Shown here: piece by piece, positions 53,413 through 64,000 of the stretch
Layout: each line of letters starts with the position of its first letter
Position numbering within the stretch: position 1 is the first letter of the stretch
Assembly (NCBI GenBank): GCA_019828595.1
Contig: JAHQRK010000003.1
Coordinates: forward strand, 1,364,001-1,428,000
Reading direction: 5' to 3'
DNA: 64,000 bases
From: Aphanomyces cochlioides
Taxonomy: Eukaryota > Oomycota > Saprolegniomycetes > Saprolegniales > Verrucalvaceae
Program-made: the position numbers and the translations under genes
Notes under the pieces: model-generated
What the model was told of the DNA's origin: nothing
Databases searched by the model: none
Seen by the model: the letters and a program-made list of their open reading frames with translations, nothing else

Positions 53413-53671
53413 CAATCAACGCCGTTCAGGCAGGCTCACCTTCTCGCTTTCATCTGGCATTTTGATTACAGGCATGGTAATACAGTACATGTTGAGTGAA
53501 CTGTACAGAGCCTTTCGCACTTTATCAAGCGTATTTTTGTTTGGTCATGTGTTGAATCAACATCAGAGTTTGCACTTGATTGGCTGATGTTGTCACTTCA
53601 TAGTGGATAGTCGATGACATGGTTGTGGGTTTGATGGGGCGTGGCAGTTTCCATTTTGATTTTGAACTCCA

Positions 53672-55079
53672 ATGGCAGAAGCCACGAAATCCAAGGAAGG
53701 CGACGGCGTGTTTCGACTGCACCCAGATCCATACGTCCGCAAATATGTGCCCTCTTTTGTTGCGTACGTCATCTTCTCATCCATGGCAATCTCATTGGAA
53801 ATGTCATCTCTAGTGACTTTCTTGAGCTTGTACTTGCGGTGATTGCCATCCACTATTTGCTGTGGTTCTGGCTGGCTGGCTTCATCTTGTACTATATTCA
53901 TGCGGTAGTTTGGGATCAATTCACAGCTCCCTGTTTGACATCGTTGCTATTAGATTGGATACACCTACATCAGTGTCGCGCTCTTCGTATTGTACTTGCC
54001 GATCTACTTTAACAAAGCGCACTTGAAATTGACGGCCGATGAAGGCAGTATGTCGTGGGATGCTTTCCGCACATTTTCACTCTGGAAAATGTTGTGCAGC
54101 TACATGGGGTACTAAGCAACCTCTGTCGTGAATCCTCTCACTGGAATTTAGTCTCGAGCTTATTCGCGAAGCCGAGCTTGATCCAGCTAAACAAGTACGT
54201 CCTTTGGGGCATTCGTGTCATTTACGTCATCGTAGTACGTCTTTGGCTATCACCCACACGGCATTTTGATCCTCTCTCGTGTCTCGACATATGCTGGCAA
54301 CTTTGAAAAATTGTTTCCTGGCATTGATTCACGAACTTTGGCCGCGACACCAATGTTTTATATTCCCATGTCCCGTGAACTCAGCCTTGCGTACGCCATC
54401 CTGTGTAAAACTTGCGCCTGATCGTGTCTAGGCTCACTGCCGTCGATGCTTCGCGCAAAAACGCCGAGCGTATCTTGCAAAAGAAATTCAGCGTCATCGT
54501 GTATCCTGGTGGATCGAAGGAAATTTTCCTCACCAACCCGAACTCTAAAGAGGTGAGTCGAACTGGACTGCTTCAAAGTTTGATTTGTGGTGTAGACTAC
54601 GTTGGTTCTCAACGACCGCTTGGGCTTCATCAAATTGGCTGTGCGTCATGGAGCTGAACTTGTGCCCACGTTTGTCTTTGGCGAAAAGTGGATGTACAAG
54701 TACGAGACCAAAAATATGGCAATTTTGAATGCTAATTATTTCATAGCATTTGGAATCCTCCGCAATCTGTTCGCAGCTTTTTCCTCAAGACTTTGAAAGT
54801 GCCCCTTTTGTTGTTCTGGGGCCGATGCTTCACGTGGTTGCCATTGCGCTTGACTGGCAAGCGTAAATTCGGTGTCGTTTTCGGCAAGCCGATTCCCGTA
54901 TGAATTTGTGGTCGTCAGTGGTACCTCACTGTAGCTTTTAGGTTGTCAAGAAAGAAGACCCCACGGATGAAGAGCTCACGAAACTTCATGCGCTTTACGT
55001 TGAGCGATTGAAGGAAATTTTCGAAAAGTACAAGGCTGTATTTGGCTACGACGATGATGAAACTTTGACCATCAAGTAA
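53672..55079 (+). CDS. DGAT2: diacylglycerol O-acyltransferase 2 family enzyme
   Basis: Forms triacylglycerol from diacylglycerol and acyl-CoA at the ER/lipid droplet. Nine exons with introns of 40-50 nt, beginning MAEATKSKEGDGVFRLHPDP. Two adjacent membrane segments (ELVLAVIAIHYLLWFWLAG and YISVALFVLYLPIYF) are followed by LIREAELDPAKQ and the signature FGYHPHGILILSRVSTYAGN. Next are SVIVYPGGSKEIF, RLGFIKLAVRHGAELVPTFV with FGEK, and the C-terminal KRKFGVVFGKPIP, all canonical. The stop is at 55077-55079. It lies 1.1 kb downstream of its divergent paralog on the same strand. Seed-oil-type storage lipid synthesis is the expected role. Confidence 0.92.
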
Positions 55080-55250
55080 CTCGAATGAACATGTTGTATT
55101 GTCATTTTGTCGTCATGACTCAAGTTTCCGGCAGGTCATATCTCACATAGCAGCAGAATATATTAGACCACAAAACTCTCTGCAAACACGAGAAAACTCT
55201 TCAAAATCGAACAGTACATAGAATCCGAGGCCAATCGCCACATGTAAGTC

Positions 55251-58200
55251 TTACAATCGCCGTACAGGCTGGCTTCGTAGAAGTATCTCTTGCTGAGCAA
55301 CCATGACGGACGCTAAATTTCCAATCACAACAATCTTAATACCATTTGGATCTTGAGGATTGCTCTATCATAGTTCATCCGAATTGAGATCATACTATAA
55401 GATACAAACCTCGAGCCGCAAGACAGCATTTGATATTCGGGATATCTAGAGTAAGCAACAAATAGTTAGTTTGGTGACATATATAGTGAACCTACTTCCA
55501 CTAAACCAAGACCTCCCATACCGACAACCTGTTGCGCAATTGCACCTGACACTCGTATTTCTACCTGTGTCTCTATTTCTGCCTGTTGTTCATGCAGCAT
55601 CATTTCACCAGGACGCATCGCCAAAACTCTTCGTTTGTTCTCTTCTCTAATGTCATATTCATGTTGACGTTTTCTGTCCCTGGGAGATAAATTGTAGGAT
55701 GAGTTACGTGCTGGATAACGCGACAATGTTTGATCGGAAGTTGTCGTATTGCTTGACCAATCCATTGGGACGAGGGTGCCAATCTGATGAGAAGAGGAAT
55801 CAGAGTGCGAAAATGATTGATTCTGATATGAAAGACCGCTTGGCGTATGGGCATCATCATCACTTGAATATGAAACCCTTGGTTGTGGCACACCTGGGGC
55901 TTCGACAATTGGAGATTTCAACGTTCTGTTTTTCACTCCAGGGGCTACGTTGATTGATTCTTTTGCCTCATCAATAAAAGTTTTCATGGCTGGTTGCTTG
56001 TCCAAGGGGAAGTCATTTATCTCTCGAATATGATACTCGTCAGGCTTGGTGGTATCTGGTTTATCGGATACTTGGATGTTCAATGATGGATTTTGAAGCA
56101 CATCCGCAATTGAAGGGGTGCTATCTTCAATCTTGGCCTGAAGCGGCTTGTGACTTCCTATAGAGTCACTCTTGTGACGTTTGTTCACTTCCAATTCTGA
56201 GTGTATTTGATGGGTTGAATGGGATTCCATTTGGTCATCTTTAGGTTTTTCATTCGACGAGATAATTGTTGGTGCCTCTAAACTTCGGCTTGACGGCTGC
56301 GCAGGAATGTACTCTTCTTGGTTAATAGGCTCCACCACTTTTGAACGTGAGAGGAAATGGGATGCAAAGTCTCTTGTCACAGTTGGAGAATGTAGGATTG
56401 AATTCGAGACATCATCCGAATTCTTCGTCACACTTTCGTTCCGATCGGAGCTCTTTTCAACTTGGTTTTGCACTTCAGACGATTCATTCGATGCCAATGT
56501 TGTCGCCGAGGTTGCCATGCCATTATTATGCGGAGCAGTTGCGGCTTTATATACTGTAGATCCAAATGCTTGAGAAGTCTCAAGTTCAGCTCCGCAGGTG
56601 TCTTTTGCTGGTGAATACCAGTTAATACACAGCCAAATCGGTCATTCTTACCTTTAAACACATTTATATTTACACTTGTCCTTGGACAGGATTCAGGAGA
56701 AGCATGTGTTGGGGAGTGTCTTTCCTTGGAGTAAATTTCGCCACCATATGAATTTGAGACTGCCGAGTTTGATGGTGTAGATTTTGATCGAGTCTGCTCC
56801 GTCCGAATATTGGCATATTTATCACCGCCATATGAAGTAGTATCCACTTCGTCATTGATGGAGGACACTTCAGTTGCCAGTGTGGAAGTTTTTTTGGCTT
56901 TCGACAGAGCTGGTGTGGCCCCTCTATGATAAGATAGGAGGTGTTTCAGCTCGATCAGGAGATTTTTTTCATTGCCCTTGTATTCTTCCATGATTGCATC
57001 GACCTCACACAATTTTTGCGGACAATATTTTTTGTAGTGTTCGATTACTTTTGCGTGATAATCCACAAGTACTGGAGACATTATTCCTGTAGCCTTCTTC
57101 GTTGGTGGGATTGATTCAATGTCAAATGTGGTAGTCTGAGGTTTTGTGGCAGACTCTTTAGCGTCATCACCAGTTGGAGCGACAACGTTATTTGAAGGCG
57201 CGAATCCAAGAGAACGTTGAGTGATCGCTGCAGCTGCAGCGGCTATTTTGGGGGCAGCTAAATGACAAACCTCAACGTACTTCAATGTTTTCAAAAGCTC
57301 TTCTTCTTTTCCCTTATGCTTGAGCATGATAGAGTCAATATCCTTCAGTCTTTTAGGGGAAAATTTTGTGTAGTGTTCAATTACTTTGGCTCGGTAGTCA
57401 GTTTTACTCGCGTCCTGCTCTGGGGTGGACGTGGGTAAATTTGATTTCTTGGAGTTTACTGGATTCGACTTTGATGGTGGGAAAACAGACAGAGTAGGCA
57501 TTGCGTCTCGGGCTTCTTTTCGCGACTGATCATATTGAGTCAAATTTACGGGCGATTTTATTGGCACCTTCTTTGAAAATGCGGATTCAACAAGCATCAA
57601 ACTCTTTAATAGCTCTTCTTCTTTTCCTTTGTACTTCAGAAGTATACTGTCCACAGAGCCCAATTTTTCTGGAGAATATTGCTGATAATGTGCAATCACT
57701 TTGGCACGATAGTCTATAGGAGTCTGATTTGCCGACGAGGGTGGTGAAACATGCGGCTTTTGGCTAGATGGGACGTCTGACGCAATATAATGTGTTGGGG
57801 CTGGATTTGTGGTGGTAGATATGGGGTTGACAAGAGATGCTGAAGCTGTTGCTGATTGCAGTTTAGAGGATGTGGAGGTTGATGGATTTGCACCAATTTG
57901 AGATTGGGATGTCGAGATTTTTTGTCTGCTCTTGCTTTCAATGGTGCTAAGCATATTGAAAAGTTCTTGTTCGCGGCCTTTGTATGTGAGCAAAAGTGTA
58001 TCCAGTAAGTGCAACTTTTCAGGACGGTGGTTGATGTAAAATTCCTTGATTTTAAGTTGATAGTCCACATTTGTATCCACGACTGCGCTTGAGGTGTCTT
58101 TAGCAGTCACTTTCACCTCAACTTGTTGCTGCTTTGTTTTTGGCAATATAATCTGTCCTTTGGTATCCAACTGCTTATTTTGCGATGACAAATTTTGCTT

Positions 58201-60801
58201 CGCGGTGTTTCCAGGACCCTCTTCGTTGGTTTTGGACCGTCGTCTTGGATCAGCTGGCTGGTGGACATTCTTTGATACTTGAGTTATCGGGGAGCTCGGA
58301 GAATCGGTCACATCGAGAGGAATAGAAGAGCTTATTGGTCGAGTGACGCCATTTTGAGACACTGTTGGCATTGCGTTCATATGATTCTCGTGAGAACTTC
58401 TCTGATTTTCCATTGAGCCCACATACTTTACTGAACTTGAAGATTTTGCAACATCGCCAACTTGCTGAACTTGAGTCAAATCATTGGGCTCCTTTTTTAT
58501 TCGTCCATTGTCCAGGTTTTGCGGTGAGACCGTATCTGAGTCCGAATCAATTGTCAAGTCGATGGTTGGTAGTAGCTTTCGAGCTCTTGGTTTAGTGCCA
58601 AGTATTACCACAGGGGAATCGTTTGGATCGGCATCATATTCATCCATTGCATGATTTGATGCCTCGTGATGCCCAGTTTTCAGGCCGTTGCTGTTTTTTC
58701 CACTGCTCTTCGGTGATCCTATGTTCAACAGCGACTTGGCGTTCCTTGGTGACTGGTCATTATCCTTTGATAGTGAAATTTTGGTCATCAATGGGGCGTT
58801 GGCATTGATTGTTGCATTGGTGTCTAGACGGTTGATACTTGTATTTGCTGGCTGAGTGGAATGTGGTATCGGGGGAGATGAAGACGTTTGTGGGATGATA
58901 GTATTTTTGTCCGCTGCACTTCTGGATGTTTGCCCGTTAACTTCTGGCTTGCGACTGTCAGATTGATAGGATGCTGTATTTGTAAATGCAACTTGGGGAA
59001 TCGAGCGTTTTCGTGGATCAACCGGCTTTGTTACCGGAGCAGATGAGTCCGAGGAGTCAGTTAAGCTTTGTCTGTTGAGTTTCCCGTGGTTAGCTGGACC
59101 AGTTGGATTGGAAGGTGATGTTTGAAGTGTTTGCGAGTCTGTGGCATTGGAGGTAGTGAGCAAAGATGGCTTGACTCGAGGGTCGACAGGTTTTCCTGCT
59201 GGGGAGTCTTGATTTAGCAGGCTCTGCACTCGAGCACGAGGATCTACATGTTTTACTGTGGACGTTTGTAGATCTCTTTGTTGTGTCGTAGGCGTCGATA
59301 AAGTGGCTGGTAGGGTAGATTCTGGAGAGGTTCGCTCGGTGGCCCGCTCAATAATTGTATTTTCATTCGTGTTTGAGGCTGGTCGGGGGCGAGCTCGGGG
59401 GTCAGATGGTTTCTCCACTGGACCATCCCGGTGTAATTGTGGATGAAATCGAGGATCAATGGGCTTCTGGGACACACTGCCATCAGTAGAAACTCCTAGC
59501 TGGCTAGTATGCGGATCTGTGGGTTTCAAAGATGAAATGTCTTGGGTTTGTGCAACTACTTGTCTTCTTGGGTCAACTGGCTTGGATCGACGCATGTCGT
59601 CCCTCGGAGACATCGAATCCCCAGCATTACTGGAAACGGACATTACTTTTCTCCGTGGATCACTTGGGCGTGCTACTTTCCCTCCATTTGGCGTTCGCAA
59701 GGGCTCAGTGGTTGAATGTGGTTTCGACTGATTCGCTTCCCCAACATTTTCATGCGTCGGTTGCTTTTGTCCCATGAAACTTCGATCATCAGAATTACTC
59801 CGACCATCTCGGGGTGTTCTAATGTCATTGGATTGGGACCGATTTTGCGGAAAATCATGGGGCTGTTTTGGGCGTGGTTGACGAAATTCATCATTGTACT
59901 CTCGCACCACTTCTCGAGGATTTGGCGCCATGTTCCACCGACTAGGAGGCAATCTCTCATATTCAACGTGGCGACCTTCATTGGGAAGATGGCGTTCGAA
60001 CTCAACTCGGCGAGCATTTGTTGGAGACAATTGCTTCTTCGTATGGGTGAACAACATTAGAATGTTGTAAGAATCCAATACGCGCATAATTTCTGTCTGA
60101 GCTTTGAAAACCTTGGTCAAGGTGCCTGATATAGTCACAATACTTTCTTTCAGCTCGTCAATTGGAAAATGCTTGATGACAACTCCTTGGCTCATCATTA
60201 TGTGTTGGATCGTCGGTATTGTAAGATATTGCATAGCCTCTTGAGGCACCATCATCTTGAGCGTCATCTCTTCTTGTCTGTTGTCCAAAGGCAACTGATT
60301 AAATTCGTGCAGTTTCTGCAAGACGCGTGCGACTGCGGTTCTGCAGCTGACGTCTGAGCCAGTTATAAATAAGCGTCGAATGGTAGAACCGAGAGCCATG
60401 TCTTCGACAGGTGTAAGCTGGAACCTTGCACCAGATTGCTTGGCAATTTCTTGCAGCTCTTTTGCTTTCGAGGCCATCAACTTGGTTGCAAACGAGCTTG
60501 GAATTTGAAGAATACTCTTTCCGGGGAGAACTTCCGCTTCTGTATCAATCATGTTGCATTTCGTTCCACTTTGAATGTCCGAAATGACATCGCGAATTGC
60601 ATTGTGGATATTTTTCAATCCGCCTGTCACGACAAGGACGCGATCATCGACATGGGGTGAACTTTCTGGCGGACGAATCGTCAAATAAACGGCAGATCTG
60701 TGAGCAAGCCGCTTTATATTTGATCCTTGCTTTCCAAGAAGCAGTGGCACGGTCTTGGTAGGGATAATGATGTGAACATGCACACGCTTTTCCATGTCCA
60801 T
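55251..60801 (-). CDS. large KH-domain RNA-binding protein with internal repeats
   Basis: About 1,800 residues. Exon 1 runs 60801-56652 from MDMEKRVHVHIII; a 50-nt intron (56602-56651) joins NVFK to the frame of the next exon, and two further introns near 55445-55495 and 55350-55415 lead to the stop at 55251. Domains in order: a type I KH domain (VHIIIPTKTVPLLLGKQGSN with the G-K-Q-G loop), a second KH-like region (ILQIPSSFATKLMA), a third (MTLKMMVPQEAMQYL), a long disordered region with about nine K-P-x-D-P-R repeats, four copies of a 40-residue motif (Y-x-x-K-V-I-x-H-Y-x5-P-x-K-L-x3-D-x-I-x3-Y-K-G), another disordered part and a C-terminal KH-like segment (VSGAIAQQVVGMGGLGLVE, then ITIKIVVIG-like sequence after the last splices). 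A post-transcriptional scaffold is the likely role. Confidence 0.83.
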
Positions 60802-61084
60802 GGTGCTCCTGGCGCGTCTTTTCTTGCAGTCTTTAGTTCTCCACTGCTCGAATTCGGATAAAATGACAACTGACCATCCGGATAATTGACCTCGATCAAG
60901 ATACAAAAAAGAAGTATCAAATCAGAATAAATATATCAGAACAGAAAAATAATATCAATTTCCTGTTAATGGGGAAAATGTCGAATACCCATAAAAATGA
61001 AAAAATAAATGAGAAAAGAGCAAAAGAATCTTGTTTCCATCAAGGCACAAACGCTGCACTTTCACCACCTCAAGGCCAGCGCTG
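60802..61084. other. intergenic, AT-rich promoter of the KH gene
   Basis: This spacer serves the start of the KH gene and the end of the ankyrin gene, both on the minus strand. It includes TCCGGATAATT near 60878, like the TCCGGA motif ahead of the cyclin L gene. No gene is seen. Confidence 0.3.
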
Positions 61085-61780
61085 CTAGCTGATGACACAG
61101 CAGCAGCCTTTGGGCACAACGTTTGAATCGTCGAGCGTCGACACCGAGCTCTTGAAGCGAACATGCCGCTGGGACTTGATCTCTTTCTTCAGAAATGCGA
61201 CAAATTTCATCTGATTGTTCTCTTGCGCACAGTCCATCGCTGACTTGCCATCGTGAAAGAAGATGTGGTCAATTTCGGCGCCGTGTTGAATCAAGAGTTC
61301 GGCCACTTCGATGTGTCCATAGTAAGCACACCACATGAGAGGACTCCAGTCGTCGCCTTTCCCATTGGGGTCGATTCCTTCTTCTAGACATACGCGCGCA
61401 TCGTCTATCTTGCCAAACTTGCATGCTTGGATCAAAACCTCTTGTGATATTGTTGCCATGGTCGCCTTGTGCAATTCCGGAGGTGGCTTTGACCTCGCTG
61501 GCAACGACGACAAGTAGCGAAGAAACTTGGACTGGTTGTTCTCTCTCGCGCAGTCCTCGGCATTCTTCCCATCGTGCGTGAAGACGCGGTCGACATCAGC
61601 ACCGTGTTCGATCAACACCTTTGCCACATCAACGTGGCCATAGTACGCACACCACATGAGTGGACTCCAGTCATCGCCTTTGCCGTCAACGTTAGCTCCT
61701 TCATCAAGACACCTTCGCACTTCATCAATGTGGCCGTATTTGCATGCATGTATCAACGTCTCAGCGAGCGTCATGGTCAT
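61085..61780 (-). CDS. duplicated ankyrin-repeat protein with C-terminal CaaX box
   Basis: Intronless, 231 residues. Two modules of about 95 residues are nearly the same: LIHACKYGHIDEVRRCLDEG and LIQACKFGKIDDARVCLEEG, each followed by GKGDDWSPLMWCAYYGH, a second ankyrin repeat (VLIEHGADVD / LLIQHGAEID), and a DGK-A-DCA-ENNQ-KF segment. Thus there are two pairs of ankyrin repeats created by internal duplication. The last residues are GCCCVIS: CVIS is a CaaX prenylation box, and the two preceding Cys could be palmitoylated as in Ras proteins. A membrane-anchored protein-interaction module is inferred. Met1 and Met3 are equivalent start choices. Confidence 0.9.
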   Translation of the reverse strand: MTMTLAETLIHACKYGHIDEVRRCLDEGANVDGKGDDWSPLMWCAYYGHVDVAKVLIEHGADVDRVFTHDGKNAEDCARENNQSKFLRYLSSLPARSKPPPELHKATMATISQEVLIQACKFGKIDDARVCLEEGIDPNGKGDDWSPLMWCAYYGHIEVAELLIQHGAEIDHIFFHDGKSAMDCAQENNQMKFVAFLKKEIKSQRHVRFKSSVSTLDDSNVVPKGCCCVIS

Positions 61781-62426
61781 GTCGCTCTTCCAGCAAGATT
61801 CGATCCAACAGTCGAAAGCTCGCCAAACAATTCAAGGATGAGATTTGAAATTCCTCTCCATTTTCCTGAAAAAATTGAAAAATTTCTTCGATCACGGAAA
61901 CGATCCGGCCAATCGTCATGATGGACGAACTCAAGGCTTGGGAGACATGGATGCCACAATCGTCGTGTATTTGTACCTACAATAAGCTCGGGAGCAATGT
62001 ATCTTCATCCAGCAGCAACATCTATCGCATGGGCTGATAGCTCTATGTTGGATTTTACCGTTATCACTTCAGTCACGATTGATCTATTCCGGCTTTGCTG
62101 AAAGGCCTAACGCAATGGAAAACTTGATAAGGACTAGGGAATGGACTTCTGCCTGACTGATATCGATGCAACCTTGTTTATCGAGAGTGATCTCGACGTG
62201 GTTGTGGCGGCGCGTGGCCCTTACAGTCACGACTTTTTCTGGCAATTATCAACAATTGTCAAAAAATGTCAAAAATTAACTGATAAAGTCTACAAAATTT
62301 TCAGGAGCTACTTCGAAGTATTAGAAGATTTTAGTAGTATTGAATAATTATTTAATTCGTTAATTTTTTTAGATTTCCTGGTGTGACCTTTCACTGCGAT
62401 CCTTCAATTTATTCTGCACCGACACG
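61781..62426. other. intergenic upstream of LC8 and ankyrin genes
   Basis: About 650 bp divergent promoter region. The part 62240-62375 is AT-rich with a repeated AAAATGTCAAAAATT-like motif (CAATTGTCAAAAA, ATGTCAAAAATT). No gene is seen. Confidence 0.4.
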
Positions 62427-62738
62427 ATGGGAGAAGCACCAAGCTGGCAGCATATGTGGGGAGCGCGCGTCAAGATGCCTTGTGATATGGAAGATGACGT
62501 GCTGGAAGATGTGATCAAGCATGTCACGCAGCGGCTCAGCCAATATGACACGGAAGAATGGGAAAAGAAGGGTTTGCAAGTGTGCGAAGACATTCGCGAG
62601 CACCTCGACAAGACTTGGGATCCACATTGGGTCGTCTGCATTGGCCGCAATTTTGGCTCGTATGTTACGCACGTCACGCGGCATTTTGTCTACTTCTATT
62701 ACAATGAAAAAGCAGTCCTAGTTTATAAAGCTGGTTAA
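62427..62738 (+). CDS. LC8-type dynein light chain (divergent)
   Basis: 103 residues. The dynein light chain type 1 fold is clear: VKMPCDMEDDVLEDVIKHVT, then ACEDI-like ICEDIREHLD-equivalent CEDIREHLDKTWDPHWVVCI, GRNFGSYVTHVTRHFVYFYY and the closing NEKAVLVYK. LC8 proteins dimerise partner proteins in dynein motors and many other complexes. The N-terminal extension (MGEAPSWQHMWGAR) is longer than in canonical LC8 and the T-Q-x-x peptide groove (GSYVTHVTRHF versus GSYVTHETKHF) is slightly changed. The stop codon TAA at 62736-62738 shares two bases with the stop of the opposite-strand gene. Confidence 0.9.
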   Translation: MGEAPSWQHMWGARVKMPCDMEDDVLEDVIKHVTQRLSQYDTEEWEKKGLQVCEDIREHLDKTWDPHWVVCIGRNFGSYVTHVTRHFVYFYYNEKAVLVYKAG

Positions 62739-63961
62739 TGCACCTTACGACAGTCACTTGGGCTTTCGTCAGAATTGTCACCAGTAGTTGGCGTAGCAAA
62801 TTGCTCAATTGCACTCCATTCGCCCCGTCCGATAGCATTTTGGGCTCGGATTTGTACTTCATACGTTGTCTTCAATTGTAAACCATCAATTGTGCAGCTC
62901 TGCTCATCATGAAGACGCGAATGTGTCGCCGTGTGGCTTCTCCAGCCTCTCACCTACGATATCTTGAGATGAAAAGACTCAAAGACTGGAGCATGCCATG
63001 GACTTATCGCCTGGAACGTAGGTTCGATAGCGAACTTCATACTTTTCGATCATCTTGCCATTGCTCAGTGGTGTTGACCACCGCAAATAAATGATGCATT
63101 TGCGCATGACATGCGGCACACGCTTCTCAATCAGCCGCAGTACACCTTTGCTGTCCTCTTCAGCAACTTGGATATGGCGAAAGATGTGCTCTGTGGTAAT
63201 ATGGCACTGGAAGTTTGGCTTTCCTGGTGCGTCGGGAACTAAAACGATGAACAAAAGCATGAAACGATGGGAAAGACAAAGGTAGTACTCTTAGCGGGCT
63301 CTTTGAGCAGCCTTCGACATTCATCGATGGCATTTGGGTCCATGGCATGCTCACCACACATATCCAAAGCAGTTTGTCCAAGGTAGCACGTTGTTGTCCT
63401 GAAGTATTTGGTCATTTTACTTCCGTACTCGTCCTCTTACCTCTCAGCTCCATGCTTCAGCAACCACCGAATAAGCTTGGGATGTCCAAAAACCGATGCT
63501 ACAAACAGCGGAGTCGCATCTTGGAGCTGCCACCTAGCAGACTGGAATAAAGAGCAAACAAGGTAAAGTAAACCAGTGCATAGTCTCCCATTCCAGCTTG
63601 CCGCGACTTATGTGCGTTGTGAACTTTGGTGCGATAGCTTCAACATTGCTTGTTACATCTCGCACCATGACTACAACGCCAACGATTTGAAATCTCGAGA
63701 CTGGCTGGATTCAATACTGTCATAATCGCCTTGAATAAGTGCTCGTAGCAGCGTTACACGCCAAGGCTCGTTGCCTTCCTCCTCCGGGTCAGTCGACGAC
63801 ACGGTCTTGTAGGTCATTCGTGCTTGGATCCCCGATTTGTAACTTTGCCATCCAGGCCGTTTCACCTTGCGCCTTTCCAACTTGAAATCTTCCAACTTCC
63901 AGCAAAACCCAAGACAGCACTCAAGACAATTAGATGCTTCTTCTCTTTGAAGTTTATACAT
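62735..63961 (-). CDS. ankyrin repeat and fibronectin type III protein
   Basis: Spliced from about six exons: MYKLQREEASNCLECC (63961) to LIQGDYD, a 47-nt intron to IMVRDVTSNVEAI, a 40-nt intron to WQLQDATPLFVASVFGHPKL (ankyrin), an intron to TTTCYLGQTALDMCGEHA (second ankyrin-like repeat), one of about 50 nt to IPDAPGKPNFQCHI (start of a fibronectin type III domain), and one of about 64 nt to the domain end (TYEVQIRAQNAIGRGEWS). The FN3 core is KCIIYLRWSTPLSNGKMIEKYEVRYRTY (split: IIYLRW and YEVRYRT). About 310 residues in total. The AN-FN3 arrangement resembles the animal fank1 protein in reverse order (FANK1 is FN3 then ankyrin). The stop overlaps that of the LC8 gene. Confidence 0.8.
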
Positions 63962-64000
63962 GCTCTATGTTGTGACGCTTGTGATTTGATGACGGCAGCA
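63962..64000. other. 5' flank of the ankyrin-FN3 gene
   Basis: The last 39 bases of the window lie upstream of the assumed start of the minus-strand ankyrin-FN3 gene and contain no feature I can support. Confidence 0.3.

Overview
The window looks like a gene-dense nuclear contig from an oomycete, most likely of the Saprolegnia/Achlya/Thraustotheca type. The evidence is spliceosomal introns of about 40-50 nt with GTRNGN...YAG ends in most housekeeping genes, short intergenic gaps, eukaryotic nuclear genes (GRASP, cyclin L, WDR5, PWP2, RNA polymerase III RPC6, DGAT2) and paired FYVE-GAF proteins, a combination I associate with oomycetes. Species is not determined. Exon models below were built by eye from frame continuity, splice signals and family motifs.

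Layout. 1-8 kb: ordinary housekeeping genes (partial unknown gene, GRASP, Sel1-repeat protein, small membrane protein, WW/IQ protein, cyclin L, divergent kinase). 8-9 kb: decayed coding sequence. 9-28.7 kb: the distinctive part of the window, a dispersed array of seven paralogs (A-G) encoding about 400-residue proteins with a GIN/DUF2807-like beta-solenoid repeat domain, one C-terminal membrane segment and a short basic tail that usually ends in a Y-x-x-hydrophobic sorting motif. Four genes (A-D) lie on the minus strand and three (E-G) on the plus strand, diverging from about 18.5 kb. The three central members (D, E, F) replace the G-x-G turn motif of the outer four by N/D-D-G-type turns. The array is interspersed with AT-rich DNA, at least two families of short inverted-repeat elements (TA-target and TAA-target MITE-like), a tandem duplication, a potential G-quadruplex and a truncated Helitron helicase.

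29-37.5 kb: a duplicated zinc-finger protein, a tail-to-tail pair of FYVE/GAF proteins, and D-glycerate 3-kinase. 39-49 kb: WDR5 (H3K4 methyltransferase scaffold), RPC6 (Pol III), PWP2 (small-subunit processome), a secreted laminin-IV-domain protein, a membrane-anchored EEP-fold hydrolase and a PX-like/RING protein. 49-55 kb: decayed sequence and a tandem pair of DGAT2-family acyltransferases, of which the first has lost the HPHG motif. 55-61 kb: a very large KH-domain RNA-binding protein with two internal repeat families. 61-64 kb: an internally duplicated ankyrin protein with a CaaX box, an LC8 dynein light chain, and an ankyrin-FN3 protein whose stop codon overlaps that of LC8.

Local gene duplication is the theme of the window: GIN-like array, FYVE-GAF pair, DGAT2 pair, and duplicated modules inside single proteins. 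I saw no rRNA, convincing tRNA or CRISPR array.
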